A stretch of 64,000 nt of DNA, from assembly GCF_004339575.1 (NCBI RefSeq), contig NZ_SMFV01000005.1, positions 104,210 through 168,209 on the forward strand. Direction: 5' to 3'. This document shows positions 9,867 to 18,145 of this stretch, piece by piece (position 1 is the first letter of the stretch; every line of letters starts with the position of its first letter). The notes beneath the pieces are model-generated. The model had not been told where the DNA came from, made no database searches, and saw only the letters and a program-made list of their open reading frames with translations. The DNA comes from Phorcysia thermohydrogeniphila. GTDB lineage: Bacteria > Aquificota > Aquificia > Desulfurobacteriales > Desulfurobacteriaceae. Made by a program: the position numbers and the translations under genes.

Positions 9867-10706
9867 TTAACTGTCCTGCGTCGTTAGTTCTGGTCGTGTT
9901 AGTTTAACCGGAGAGTTAACCTTCACTGCTGGGCAGATTCTGACACAGTTTAGGCACCTAAGGCAGGCTGGAGAGTTGGGGTCCTTGTAAATTTGGTAGT
10001 TAACAGGGCAGGATTTTTGACAGAGGTTGCATTCTATACAAGTTTCCTTCTCAAGCTTAAAGTCAACAATACTCAGCTTGTTGAAGATTGAGAAAAGGGC
10101 TCCCAGAGGACAGAAATAGCGGCAAAAAGGCCGTTTTATAAAGATAGAGCCGTATAAGAATATACTTCCGAGGGCTAACTTGAAGAGAAAGAAAGCTCCT
10201 GCCATGTTCAGAATCATCGTGCTGACGGCAACCCAGTAGATACCGGCCTCTACGGTTCCGGTGGGGCAAACCATGCAGAAGTAGTGTTCCTTAAATAGGT
10301 AAGGAAGTAACAGTACTCCAAAAAGTAGCATCAGGTATTTCACGTATACAAAAGGTCTTGGAAGCTCAAACTTGGCAGAAGGGATTTTGTGAAGAAGGTC
10401 CTGAAAGAGACCAAAGGGGCAGACCCAGCCACATATCCACCTGCCAAAACTTGCTGAAACGGCAGCGATAACCCCAAGGGTTAGTAGGGGGATTTTGGAA
10501 ATGACCAGAAAGTGGGAGAGCGTTCCTATGGGACAGGAGTAAACAGAGGCCGGACAGGCGTAACAGTTCATTATTGGCAGAGGAATGGACTTTAGCTTTC
10601 CCGTGTAAAGCCTTGCTGTAAAGAAATTCCACAGGTGAAAATTTGCAAAGATTGCCGTTAAGGACTGGTAGAGTCTTCTATTCCTTAGCAGCGGTATTCT
10701 CAGCAT
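9867..10706 (-). CDS. NapH/MauN-type polyferredoxin membrane protein
   Basis: A 279-residue inner-membrane electron carrier. It has about five transmembrane segments, two CX3CP motifs at membrane edges (CGWVCPFG, CRYFCPLG) and two ferredoxin motifs near the C-terminus (CIECNLCQKSCP and CLRCLNCVRICP) for [4Fe-4S] clusters. The ATG at 10706 overlaps the stop of the small CXXC gene (TGATG), so the two are coupled; an in-frame GTG one codon earlier is less likely. The redox partner is not evident; it is not in a nap or nos cluster. Confidence 0.85.
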   Translation of the reverse strand: MLRIPLLRNRRLYQSLTAIFANFHLWNFFTARLYTGKLKSIPLPIMNCYACPASVYSCPIGTLSHFLVISKIPLLTLGVIAAVSASFGRWICGWVCPFGLFQDLLHKIPSAKFELPRPFVYVKYLMLLFGVLLLPYLFKEHYFCMVCPTGTVEAGIYWVAVSTMILNMAGAFFLFKLALGSIFLYGSIFIKRPFCRYFCPLGALFSIFNKLSIVDFKLEKETCIECNLCQKSCPVNYQIYKDPNSPACLRCLNCVRICPAVKVNSPVKLTRPELTTQDS

Positions 10707-10852
10707 CACTTAATTCCTATGCAGGTAAGGCACAAGATTTTTCCGTTGTTCCAAATAACCCTCAGCTCATCCCTGTAGATGCCGAAGAGTACTGTAAAGA
10801 TTGACAGGAGCAGGAGAGCTCCTGCCAGTACCTTCTTATTTTTATCCGTCAC
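10706..10852 (-). CDS. CD1871A-like CXXC small membrane protein
   Basis: A 48-residue peptide with one transmembrane helix (about 8-24) ending in ILCLTCIGIK. This CXXC-Ile-Gly tail is the signature of the CD1871A family of small proteins, which often precede a 4Fe-4S membrane protein, as here. The GTG at 10852 is chosen because AGGAGAGG lies about eight bases upstream and it limits the overlap with mrp to 11 bases; an ATG at 10891 would overlap by 50. Function unknown; Cys41 and Cys44 could donate thiols or bind a cluster for the polyferredoxin. Confidence 0.65.
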   Translation of the reverse strand: MTDKNKKVLAGALLLLSIFTVLFGIYRDELRVIWNNGKILCLTCIGIK

Positions 10853-11732
10853 CTTTACTACCCTCTCCTGTAACCTCAAGAACCTTGTCAACTATCTGGG
10901 AAAATGCTTTTGCAGAGCGGCTTTCTGGGTGTGATACTACTACCGGCACCCCTTTATCTCCAGCTTCAACAACTGTTGGTTCTACGGGTACTCTGCCGAG
11001 GAACGGAATTCCGAGCTCTTCTGCAGCCTTCTCTCCGCCGCCTTTCTTGAAGAGCTCTATCTCTTTTCCGCAGTGGGGGCAGATAAGGCCACTCATGTTT
11101 TCAACTATTCCGATAACAGGGACGTTCATCATTTTGGCAAAGCTAATGGACTTTCTCGTGTCAAGGAGTGAGACTTCCTGAGGTGTTGTTACAATGATAA
11201 ACCCGTCCATCGGCTTTATTAGCTGTCCAACGCTTAGTGCCTCATCGCCTGTTCCCGGCGGAAGGTCAACTATGAGGAAGTCAAGCTCTCCCCAGTCAAT
11301 TTCTGCCAAGAACTGCTTTATTGCCTGATGCTTGAGAGGGCCTCTCCACACTACAGGCTGGTCTGGATTTTCAAGGAGGAAGGCCATAGATACCACTCTT
11401 AAGTTTGGCATTCCAAGGGGAATGAAGGGCTTTATCGTCTGGGACTCTGGATCTGCAAAGAGCCTCTGACCTTCTGCACCAAGCATCTTGGCAACGTTTG
11501 GCCCGTGAAGGTCTGCATCAAGGAGGCCTACCTTAAATCCTCTTTTTGCGAGCTCCGTTGCAATGTTTGTTGCGACGGTCGTTTTTCCGACGCCTCCCTT
11601 ACCGCTTAAGACGCCGATTTTGTGCTTTATCTTTGAAAGGTTGCACGTAAGTTTTACGTCCATTGGGTCCTGAGCTGTTTGACAGGCGCTTTTATGGGGA
11701 CATCCTTCGCACTTTTTCTCGTCGTATCCCAT
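10842..11732 (-). CDS. mrp: Mrp/NBP35-family iron-sulfur carrier ATPase
   Basis: A 296-residue cytosolic P-loop protein of the ApbC/NBP35 family that holds and transfers [4Fe-4S] clusters. The deviant Walker A GKGGVGKTT spans 44-52, and LIVDLPPGTGDE is the Walker B/switch region. A CPHC pair (ICPHCGKE), the bridging cluster site of the dimer, is present at about 225. An extra Cys-rich N-terminus (C8, C11, C17) resembles the NBP35 N-terminal cluster motif. Downstream genes encode a CXXC peptide and a polyferredoxin, consistent with cluster delivery to them. Confidence 0.92.
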   Translation of the reverse strand: MGYDEKKCEGCPHKSACQTAQDPMDVKLTCNLSKIKHKIGVLSGKGGVGKTTVATNIATELAKRGFKVGLLDADLHGPNVAKMLGAEGQRLFADPESQTIKPFIPLGMPNLRVVSMAFLLENPDQPVVWRGPLKHQAIKQFLAEIDWGELDFLIVDLPPGTGDEALSVGQLIKPMDGFIIVTTPQEVSLLDTRKSISFAKMMNVPVIGIVENMSGLICPHCGKEIELFKKGGGEKAAEELGIPFLGRVPVEPTVVEAGDKGVPVVVSHPESRSAKAFSQIVDKVLEVTGEGSKGDG

Positions 11733-11734
11733 AT

Positions 11735-12517
11735 CTAACCTCCCAAGTGTTTGTGAACTATTCTAAAAAGTTCTGGGTAAGTATTCAGGGATGCTCCTAT
11801 TATGTTCCCGGACTCTAAGAACTTCCTTTCACCGTTAAAGTCGCTCACTTTTCCACCGGCCTCTTCAATGAGGAGAACACCTGCGGCTATATCCCACGGG
11901 TGGAGGAACATTTCCCAGAAGCCGTCAAAAACGCCTTTAGCCGTGTAGGCAAGGTCAAGGGCAGCAGAACCGCAGCGTCTTATCCCAGATACGGAAAGGA
12001 AGACCTCCTTAAAACACTTCAGGTAGTCATCAAGGTACTTTTTCCCCCTAAAGGGAAATCCCGTAGCTATTAACGCCTCTTCAAAAGTCCTATCACTTAC
12101 CTTGATTCTCTTCCCGTTACAGTAAGCTCCGCTTCCCTTCTCCGCTGTAAAGACCGTTTCTAAGGCCGGAGCGTTCACAACTGCGGCGACCAGCTCTCCC
12201 TTAAACTCCACTCCGATTGAGACACAGAAGGCCGGCAATCCGTGAATGAAGTTCTTTGTTCCGTCTAATGGGTCTATGTACCACTTCCAGTCGTTTCCTC
12301 CGTGAAGACCACTTTCCTCTGCAACTATAGTGTGGTGCGGGAACGTATCCTTTATAGTCTTAATAATAATCATTTCAGATTTTTTGTCAGCTTCCGTTAC
12401 GTAGTCGTTCTTGGCTTTAAGCTCCACTTGGAGCTCGTTAAGGTGGGCAAAGTACTCCATTAGCGTCTCTGCAGCTCTCTCAGCAGCTTTTATTGCCGTT
12501 TCAATAACCTTGTCCAT
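11735..12517 (-). CDS. suhB: inositol monophosphatase family protein
   Basis: A 260-residue Mg-dependent phosphatase. Metal-binding motifs are AEESG (E67, E68), DPLDGT (82-87) and WDIAAGVLLIEEAGG in the C-terminal half, all intact. Family substrates include inositol-1-phosphate, fructose-1,6-bisphosphate (in archaea and thermophiles) and NADP, so the true substrate is open. The ATG at 12517 has AGGAGA at good spacing; a TTG one codon upstream is possible. It overlaps the unknown 85-residue gene by 17 bases and sits two bases before mrp. Confidence 0.88.
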   Translation of the reverse strand: MDKVIETAIKAAERAAETLMEYFAHLNELQVELKAKNDYVTEADKKSEMIIIKTIKDTFPHHTIVAEESGLHGGNDWKWYIDPLDGTKNFIHGLPAFCVSIGVEFKGELVAAVVNAPALETVFTAEKGSGAYCNGKRIKVSDRTFEEALIATGFPFRGKKYLDDYLKCFKEVFLSVSGIRRCGSAALDLAYTAKGVFDGFWEMFLHPWDIAAGVLLIEEAGGKVSDFNGERKFLESGNIIGASLNTYPELFRIVHKHLGG

Positions 12518-12758
12518 CAAAGTCTCCTGCTCCTGTGGGTTTGTAAGAGATGGAGATTAGATTGCCGTTTTCCAGCAAGTATTCTACCGTGAAGGTGTGG
12601 TGGTATGAGACGTAAGAAACGTTTCTTGACGAGAGTAAGCTTTGGGTGTGGAATATTGCCTCATCCCACGTTTCAAGGTCCCTGAACTCAACTTTTAAGT
12701 CAAAACCTTTGATAGTAAAGGCTTTCTCTACGGCAGCTATAAACTCGTCTGAGAGCAT
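12501..12758 (-). CDS. hypothetical protein, 85 aa
   Basis: I do not recognise this family. The product is acidic, without signal or transmembrane segment, and is predicted alpha/beta with a run of alternating residues (VEYLLENGNLISISY). It is supported as a gene by AAAGGAG at good distance before the ATG and by translational overlap with suhB. It is the first gene of the leftward suhB-mrp-polyferredoxin operon and lies only about 40 bases from the right end of the TnpB element. Confidence 0.65.
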   Translation of the reverse strand: MLSDEFIAAVEKAFTIKGFDLKVEFRDLETWDEAIFHTQSLLSSRNVSYVSYHHTFTVEYLLENGNLISISYKPTGAGDFDGQGY

Positions 12759-12802
12759 GTTCCTTCTCCTTTGGGAGTAGCAGTTATTTTATACTAGTGA
12801 AC

Positions 12803-12960
12803 TACTCCTCATTGAGATGAGGAGCTTCCCGCCTCAACGAGTGCAACCGCACTCTCCACGGGCGTAAGTTCGGGTCGTTCCAACCCTACCGCTCGTATGG
12901 TGAGCGACCCCTTTATGAGTTTCAGTCCCTCTTTCAAGAGGTTTAGGCTCGCATTGTAAT
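12803..12960 (-). ncRNA. candidate omega RNA / reRNA of TnpB
   Basis: In IS605-type elements the guide RNA of TnpB is made from the 3' end of tnpB and the right end of the element. Here that region includes the last ~50 codons, whose products (PELTPVESAVALVEAGSSS) are the non-catalytic tail shared by many TnpBs, and the terminal hairpin 12805-12824. The guide would be the minus-strand flank just beyond 12797, starting TAGTATAAAATAACTG. Limits are approximate and the 5' end is not visible in sequence. Confidence 0.4.
12805..12824 (-). repeat. right-end hairpin of the TnpB element
   Basis: CTCCTCAT (12805-12812) and ATGAGGAG (12817-12824) form a perfect 8-bp stem with a TGAG loop. The tnpB stop codon lies inside the stem. 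Such imperfect-palindrome ends are what TnpA Y1 transposases bind in single-stranded form. Confidence 0.75.
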
Positions 12961-13990
12961 CCCTATTGTGTTGTGTTCCACAGTTAGGACACTTCCATTT
13001 CCTATCAGACAGTTTGAGATTTTCGTTCTTGTAGCCACATACAGAGCAGAGCTTTGATGAGGGATAGAACGGGTTTATCTTGACCAGTTTCCTACCGTAG
13101 AACTTTGCTTTATACTCCAGATAGGAGATGAACCTTCTCCAGCTCGCGTTTGCTATGTGTTTGGAAAGTTTACTGTTCTGGAGTAATCCCTTGACTTTTA
13201 AGCCTTCCACTATTACGGCTTGGTTATCGCCGATTATTCTCTTGCTTAGTTTGTGTAGAAAGTCATTTCTCTGGTTCACTATTTTTTCGTTAAGCTTTGC
13301 TATCCTTTTTTGAAGTTTACGGTATTTGTTACTACCCTTTACTTTCCTTGATAATTTTCTTTGGAGTTTTTTGAGTCTCTTTTCCGTCTTCAACAGGTAC
13401 TTCGGATTTTCTATCTTCTCTCCCGTTGATAGGGTACAGAAGTGGGTAATTCCTAAGTCTATCGCTACTACCTTATCTGTTTGTGGAAGTGGTTTTATTT
13501 CTCTATCAACAAGTATGTTGAGGTAAAACTTCCCGGACGGTAGTTTAGTGATTGAAATGCTTTTAACTCTTCCCTCTATCTCCCTGTGTTTTTTGAACTT
13601 TATCGGTGTTTTAAGTTTCGGTATCTTGATTTTGTTTCCCTCTATACGGAAATGTTGAGGTATTGATACGCTATTTATTCTCTTTTTACTCTTGAACTTA
13701 GGAAATTTCGCAAGTCCTTTAAAGAAGTTCTTAAACGCTCTATCGAGCCACTTTATTGCTTCTTGAAGTGATTGACTGTTTGCTTCTTTGAGAAATGGAA
13801 ATTTCTCTTTAAGTTTAGGCAGTAATTTCTTGTATTCGTAGTAATTCCAACTCTTCCCTTCCCTTTCATAATTTTCTTTGGTTATTTCAAGGAGCTTGTT
13901 GTAGACAAACCTGCAGTGTCCTATCTGGCGGTTTAAAAACTCTACCTGCTCTTTCGTAGGGTAAAGTCTGAATCTGTAAACGTAAAGCAT
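12809..13990 (-). CDS. tnpB: RNA-guided endonuclease TnpB (IS605 OrfB family)
   Basis: A 393-residue protein, the usual TnpB length. RuvC residues are D178 (VAIDLGITHF), E262 (VIVEGLKVKG) and D344 (NRDYNASLNLL); the zinc finger is C315/C318 with C334/C337. All catalytic and zinc residues are intact, so nuclease activity is plausible. TnpB proteins cut DNA guided by an RNA from the element end and favour retention of the element. It lies opposite the direction of the flanking two-component genes and only 40 bases from the leftward operon it precedes. Confidence 0.93.
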   Translation of the reverse strand: MLYVYRFRLYPTKEQVEFLNRQIGHCRFVYNKLLEITKENYEREGKSWNYYEYKKLLPKLKEKFPFLKEANSQSLQEAIKWLDRAFKNFFKGLAKFPKFKSKKRINSVSIPQHFRIEGNKIKIPKLKTPIKFKKHREIEGRVKSISITKLPSGKFYLNILVDREIKPLPQTDKVVAIDLGITHFCTLSTGEKIENPKYLLKTEKRLKKLQRKLSRKVKGSNKYRKLQKRIAKLNEKIVNQRNDFLHKLSKRIIGDNQAVIVEGLKVKGLLQNSKLSKHIANASWRRFISYLEYKAKFYGRKLVKINPFYPSSKLCSVCGYKNENLKLSDRKWKCPNCGTQHNRDYNASLNLLKEGLKLIKGSLTIRAVGLERPELTPVESAVALVEAGSSSSQ

Positions 13991-14044
13991 CGTTTGTTTT
14001 CAAAACCTCTTAAAATTAATTTAAGCTTAAAGCTTCTCAAAACA

Positions 14045-14087
14045 ACGGCTTACGCCGTGCGCTGTATCTCTCCTTTGAAAAGGAGAG
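14045..14087 (-). repeat. left-end hairpins of the TnpB element
   Basis: Two stem-loops lie between tnpB and the response regulator. ACGGC/GCCGT with a TTAC loop spans 14045-14058, and CTCTCCTT/AAGGAGAG with a TGAA loop spans 14068-14087. The second is the better candidate for the left-end TnpA site; the first may shape the tnpB leader. The second lies 36 bases from the regulator start, so it could also affect that gene's promoter. Confidence 0.6.
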
Positions 14088-14123
14088 GATTAGCGTAAAG
14101 TTTATCCTAAAAGTGGAGGATGG

Positions 14124-14771
14124 ATGGCTGTAATAGCAGTTGTTGAGGATGATATCTCTATTGGGAGTCTGCTAAAGAGAATTCTTTCCGCAGAAGGGTT
14201 TACGGTAAGGCACTACTTGACTGCTGAGAATTTTTTAAATGATTTCCTTGAGTACGGGAGAGAGTGCGACCTTTTAATACTTGACGTTATGCTTCCGGGA
14301 ATGGACGGAATTAAGACCTGTCGTTTTTTAAGGCAGAGGGGGGTAGATATACCTATCTTAATGCTTACAGCACTCTCGGAAGAGGAGGATAAGGTTCTTG
14401 GCCTTGACAGCGGGGCTGATGACTACGTGACGAAACCTTTTGGGATGAAAGAACTCCTTGCCAGAGTGCGGGCGCTTTTGAGGAGAAGGGGGAGTTCTTT
14501 TAAAGAAGAAGTGAAGGAGGAAGTTCTCTTCACGGATGAAGGAGTAGTAATTGAGGGTAGGAGCGTTAACTTAACGAAAAAGGAGAGGGAACTTTTAAAG
14601 GTTCTCGTTGAAAACAGGGGAAGAGCCGTTACGAAGGAGGAGCTCTTCCTTAAAGTCTGGGGGAGTGCAGACGTTTCCATCAGGACGGTGGACGTTCACA
14701 TAAAGCACCTTAGGGATAAACTCGGTGGAAGGATAAGGACCGTCTGGGGAGTGGGGTATAAGTTTGAGTAG
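14124..14771 (+). CDS. OmpR/PhoB-family response regulator
   Basis: A 215-residue regulator. The receiver has acidic residues 8-10, phospho-acceptor D54 ([13 protein letters not shown]) and TKPF lysine; the winged helix carries [23 protein letters not shown] precedes the ATG at 14124; a nearby ATG at 14120 is out of frame. It overlaps the following histidine kinase by eight bases, so the two form a two-component pair. The signal and targets are unknown. The TnpB element lies immediately upstream and may have displaced the native promoter. Confidence 0.92.
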   Translation: MAVIAVVEDDISIGSLLKRILSAEGFTVRHYLTAENFLNDFLEYGRECDLLILDVMLPGMDGIKTCRFLRQRGVDIPILMLTALSEEEDKVLGLDSGADDYVTKPFGMKELLARVRALLRRRGSSFKEEVKEEVLFTDEGVVIEGRSVNLTKKERELLKVLVENRGRAVTKEELFLKVWGSADVSIRTVDVHIKHLRDKLGGRIRTVWGVGYKFE

Positions 14772-15669
14772 GGAGATTTTACTGAGGATTCAGAATCTAA
14801 GGGACGATATTCTTTTTGTTGATAGAAAGGGCTACGTTGTAGGTAAAAGCAAGAGACTCTGGGATTATTACCCTTACGGCGAGACCGTTAAAGGTTTTGA
14901 AGAGGCTGTAGAGACAGGAAGGAGTTTTTTTGAAGTAGAGGAAGGAGAAAGAATCTATCGGTTTGAGGTAACAAAACTAAATGAAGAGCTCCTTATTGTC
15001 GTCAAGAAGGACGTTTCCTGCGAAAGGAGACTTAAAAAGGTTAAGAAGGAAATAGTTTCAATCATATCTCACGAGCTTAAAACCCCCCTTACGGTTATAA
15101 GAGGAAACGTTGAATACCTCTTGAACTATGGAGAGTGCGGGGAAAAGGAGCTCCTTGAAGAGGTAATCAGGAAAGTAGAGAAGATAGAGGAGATAGTCGC
15201 CGGAGCTCAAAAACTTTTTTCTTCGGCTAAGGAGTTTTCGGAAGTTAAGCTAAAGCCTGTGGTTGAGTCTGTCCTTGAAACTTTCAAAGAGAAGATTGAA
15301 GAAAAGAGCTTGAATCTAAAGGTCTACCTTGAGGATGTTTCTGCATTCTGTGAGAGGATACTCTTTGAGCAGCTTGTAAAGAACCTTGTTGATAACGCTT
15401 TGAAGTTTACTGAGAAAGGAGAGATTGAGGTACGCTTAGAGAAGAGAGAAGGAGAGATTGTGTTAACAGTCAGGGATACTGGGGTTGGGATTCCGAGGGA
15501 ACTCCTTCCTGTGGTATTTGAGAAGTACGTAAAGTCGCCTATAAGCTCCGGCCACGGCATCGGCCTTTCTGTTGTTAGGGAGATTGTCCGCTTTCACGGC
15601 TGGAAAATTGAAATTGAAACTGAGGAAGGAAAGGGAACAACTGTTAGAGTGGAAATTCCTGTCTCTTAG
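14764..15669 (+). CDS. soluble two-component sensor histidine kinase
   Basis: A 301-residue kinase. A short PAS-like N-terminal domain (about 8-85) is followed by a dimerisation/phosphotransfer helix with His103 in SHELKTPLT, then an ATPase domain with N box (LVDNALKF), G1 (DTGVGIP) and G2 ([10 protein letters not shown]). There is no transmembrane segment, so it senses a cytosolic signal. The start is TTG, overlapping the regulator's stop codon. PhoR-like kinases have the same order, but no phosphate gene is nearby. Confidence 0.9.
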   Translation: MSREILLRIQNLRDDILFVDRKGYVVGKSKRLWDYYPYGETVKGFEEAVETGRSFFEVEEGERIYRFEVTKLNEELLIVVKKDVSCERRLKKVKKEIVSIISHELKTPLTVIRGNVEYLLNYGECGEKELLEEVIRKVEKIEEIVAGAQKLFSSAKEFSEVKLKPVVESVLETFKEKIEEKSLNLKVYLEDVSAFCERILFEQLVKNLVDNALKFTEKGEIEVRLEKREGEIVLTVRDTGVGIPRELLPVVFEKYVKSPISSGHGIGLSVVREIVRFHGWKIEIETEEGKGTTVRVEIPVS

Positions 15670-15715
15670 TCTGTGGTACACTTAGACCAAACTTACTCTT
15701 TTTTAGGAGCTGCCG

Positions 15716-16648
15716 ATGAAGTTTGTCATTTTCGGCACAGGAGGGGTAGGCGGTTTTTACGGCGGGATGATTGCAAGGGGTGGCAATGAAGTTGTTTTTA
15801 TTGCAAGGGGCGAAAAACTAAAAGCTATGAAGGAGAAAGGTTTAACAGTTAAAAGTTTTAAGCACGGCCAGTGGACCGTTAAAGAGGATGGAAGGAGGGT
15901 TTTTTTTACAGATAAACCTTTGGAGGCTGGTAAGGCGGACGTAGTTCTTGTCTGCGTAAAGTCCTACGATACTGAAAAAGTAGCCCCTCGGATAAAGCCC
16001 CTTCTTAAAGAGGATACCGTTGTAGTCTCTGTTCAAAACGGTATAGAGAACGAGGAGATTCTTGCCAAGTTCTTGGGGGAAAAGCACGTCCTTGGAGCTA
16101 CAGCCTTTATTGGTGCTTACGTTAAAGAGCCGGGAGTTGTCGTCCACGAGGCGGCTGGACTCCTTGAGATAGGTGAGATGACGGGAGAAGTTACTGAAAG
16201 GGTTGAAAGGCTCGTTGAAGAGCTTAAAAGGTGTGGAATTGAAGCAAGAGTTTCAAGGGACATTCGCTATACCCTGTGGAAAAAACTCGTTTGGAACGTT
16301 GCCTTTAATCCCTACTCCGTGATAACGAGAGCTACCGTCGGTGAAATGCTTGAAATGCCTGAAACCTATGAGGTGCTTAAGAATCTAATGCTTGAGTGCT
16401 ATAAAGTGGCCGAAAGCTACGGCGTAAAGCTTAAACCCAAAGTTATGGAGAACTACCTACGCTCTTCCCCAGACCTCAAAAACTACAAGACCTCTATGCT
16501 ACTTGACTTTGAAAGGGGTAAGCCAATAGAGCTTGAAGGTATTACTGGAGCTCTCATAAGGAAGGCAGAGGAGAAGGGAGTTCCAGTGCCTTACAACCGA
16601 TGTGTTTACGCAACTGTGAAGCTTTTAGATAGGAAGAGGTGGAAATGA
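15716..16648 (+). CDS. panE: 2-dehydropantoate 2-reductase
   Basis: Reduces ketopantoate to pantoate with NADPH for pantothenate and CoA synthesis. The 310 residues start with the Rossmann motif FGTGGVGGFYGG and contain the ApbA/PanE signature with the catalytic Lys in YTLWKKLVWNVAFNPYSVIT (about 187-206). TAGGAG precedes the ATG. The gene overlaps the next one by four bases (ATGA). Some ApbA/PanE paralogues act on other 2-keto acids, so pantoate specificity is by family. Confidence 0.85.
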   Translation: MKFVIFGTGGVGGFYGGMIARGGNEVVFIARGEKLKAMKEKGLTVKSFKHGQWTVKEDGRRVFFTDKPLEAGKADVVLVCVKSYDTEKVAPRIKPLLKEDTVVVSVQNGIENEEILAKFLGEKHVLGATAFIGAYVKEPGVVVHEAAGLLEIGEMTGEVTERVERLVEELKRCGIEARVSRDIRYTLWKKLVWNVAFNPYSVITRATVGEMLEMPETYEVLKNLMLECYKVAESYGVKLKPKVMENYLRSSPDLKNYKTSMLLDFERGKPIELEGITGALIRKAEEKGVPVPYNRCVYATVKLLDRKRWK

Positions 16649-16911
16649 GGATAAAGTTGGTTCTTTTCTCTTCAAAGGAGTGTGGGAGGTGTTCGGCCTT
16701 AAGGCCAAAGCTTGAGGAGCTTGCCTTAAGTTACGGGGCTTCCTTTGAGGAAGTGGACATTGACAGAAACCCTGAAGTTGCAGCCGAGAAAATGGTTTTC
16801 ACCGCTCCGGCTGTTATCCTTGAAGTTGACGGAAAGGAGTCTGCAAGGTGGGCGGGGATATTCCCTCTTACCATGATAGAGTCTTTACTTAGGAGAATTA
16901 CAGCTCCCTGA
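16645..16911 (+). CDS. thioredoxin-fold protein with CGRC motif
   Basis: An 88-residue thioredoxin-like protein with C13 and C16 (ECGRCSALRPKLEEL) and a cis-Pro-like TAPAV at about 53. I start it at ATG 16645 (ATGA overlap with panE, AGGAAGAGG upstream) over the in-frame GTG two codons earlier. It could reduce cytosolic disulfides; the CXRC active site and short length resemble the small redox proteins of thermophiles. Its last 14 bases overlap the convergent CorC gene. Confidence 0.75.
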   Translation: MRIKLVLFSSKECGRCSALRPKLEELALSYGASFEEVDIDRNPEVAAEKMVFTAPAVILEVDGKESARWAGIFPLTMIESLLRRITAP

Positions 16912-18145
16912 TTCTGACTTTCTTTATCTTTTTTGGGTCAACCTCAAGAACGGTGAGTTCTGCCGTGTTTAGCCTTACTTTTTCTCCTTTCTGGGGGAAC
17001 CTTCCAAGCTTTGAGAGAATGAGTCCCGCTACTGTAGCGTAATCTGGAGCTGTTGGAAGGGGCTTTTTGAGGAATCGGTTTATCTCGTCTATTTCAGCGG
17101 TTCCGTCGGCAATTATCTCTCCTTCCTTCTTAGTTACTTTCACGCCGGGTTTGTCAAACTCATCCTCTATCTTTCCTACTATCTCTTCAAGGATATCCTC
17201 AGGGGTAACAATTCCGAGGGTTGAGCCGTACTCGTCAACTACTATTGCCATTTGTTCTTTCGTCTTCCGAAACTCTTTTAGGGCTTCAAAGATGCTCATG
17301 TACTCGGGGAATATCAGTATCGGCTTCATTAAGCTCTTTACTCTAACCTTTCCGTCTTTAACGTTTAGAAGGTCTGATATGGATATGTAGCCGACGATGT
17401 TGTCAAATCTGTTCCTGTAAACGGGAAACTTTGAAAAGCCTGACTGTTCCGACAGTCTAAGGACCTCTTCTATTGGAGCTCCCTCCTCAACTGCAACGAC
17501 GTTTAAAAGGGGTACGTAGATATCTCCAACAGTCTTTTCCCTCAGACGAAGTATATTCCTGAGGATGTTCCTCTCCGTTCTCTCCACTTTTAGCCTTGAG
17601 GCACTCTCTACGAGGAGCTTGAGTTCCTCTTTTGTTACGAAGGGGCTTTCCCTTGACTCTGCACCTACACGTTTAGCGAGGAAGCGGGCAAATCCCATGA
17701 CAAAGATAGACACGGGCTTAAAGAGGATGTAGAAGAAGTAAATGGGGTAGACTATCTTGAAGGCTATCCTGTGGGAGTATTTCTGAAAAAGGCTCTTAGG
17801 TATGAGCTCCCCAAAGGTGAGGGTTATGGGGGTAAAGCAGAGGACTGTTACAACTTCTGGGTAACTTTTCAGGGAGGGGAATGTGGCCGTTATGGTGTCC
17901 AGAATGGCCGTTGTAAATATGGCTGAACCTGTGACTGTGGAGAGGTTTGTTCCTATGAGTGTCGTCGTTAGGAGCTTTTCGGGCTCTTTTAGTAACCTAT
18001 CTAAAAGGAGAGCTCCCTTCTCTCTTTTCTGAAGCTTTTTTTGCAGTTCTACCCGCGGAAGGGAAACTATCGCTATCTCGCTGCCGGAAAAGAATCCTTC
18101 AAAGAGTACGCATACTATTATAAGGATAAACGGCAGCAGCTCCAT
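16898..18145 (-). CDS. CNNM/CorC-family membrane protein (paralogue 1)
   Basis: A 415-residue protein with an N-terminal DUF21 membrane domain (three to four segments in the first ~170 residues), a CBS pair (about 205-320) with VVDEYGSTLGIVTPEDILEE, and a C-terminal CorC_HlyC domain. The family is linked to Mg2+/Co2+ efflux or resistance. Its ATG overlaps the stop of the next paralogue (TAATG). The pair is the distal end of the rpmH-rnpA-yidD-yidC transcript. Confidence 0.88.
   Translation of the reverse strand: MELLPFILIIVCVLFEGFFSGSEIAIVSLPRVELQKKLQKREKGALLLDRLLKEPEKLLTTTLIGTNLSTVTGSAIFTTAILDTITATFPSLKSYPEVVTVLCFTPITLTFGELIPKSLFQKYSHRIAFKIVYPIYFFYILFKPVSIFVMGFARFLAKRVGAESRESPFVTKEELKLLVESASRLKVERTERNILRNILRLREKTVGDIYVPLLNVVAVEEGAPIEEVLRLSEQSGFSKFPVYRNRFDNIVGYISISDLLNVKDGKVRVKSLMKPILIFPEYMSIFEALKEFRKTKEQMAIVVDEYGSTLGIVTPEDILEEIVGKIEDEFDKPGVKVTKKEGEIIADGTAEIDEINRFLKKPLPTAPDYATVAGLILSKLGRFPQKGEKVRLNTAELTVLEVDPKKIKKVRIREL

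Larger units (their letters stand above)
12797..14098 (-). mobile_element. IS200/IS605-type TnpB-only element
   Basis: A single tnpB gene is flanked by subterminal hairpins and no tnpA, so it depends on a transposase in trans or is a domesticated remnant. The right end reads (minus strand) GAAGCTCCTCATCTCAATG then AGGAGTAGTTCAC, the typical IS605 right end. The left end has an 8-bp stem hairpin at 14068-14087. The outer limits are estimates: the right end is placed at GTTCAC and the left at TTTAC (14094-14098), a possible target motif. No target duplication is expected for this family. Confidence 0.75.

Noticed and set aside
14094..14098. TTTAC as the proven target motif of the TnpB element
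   Set aside because: It is only a guess from the left edge; no empty site is available, so it is used just as an approximate boundary.
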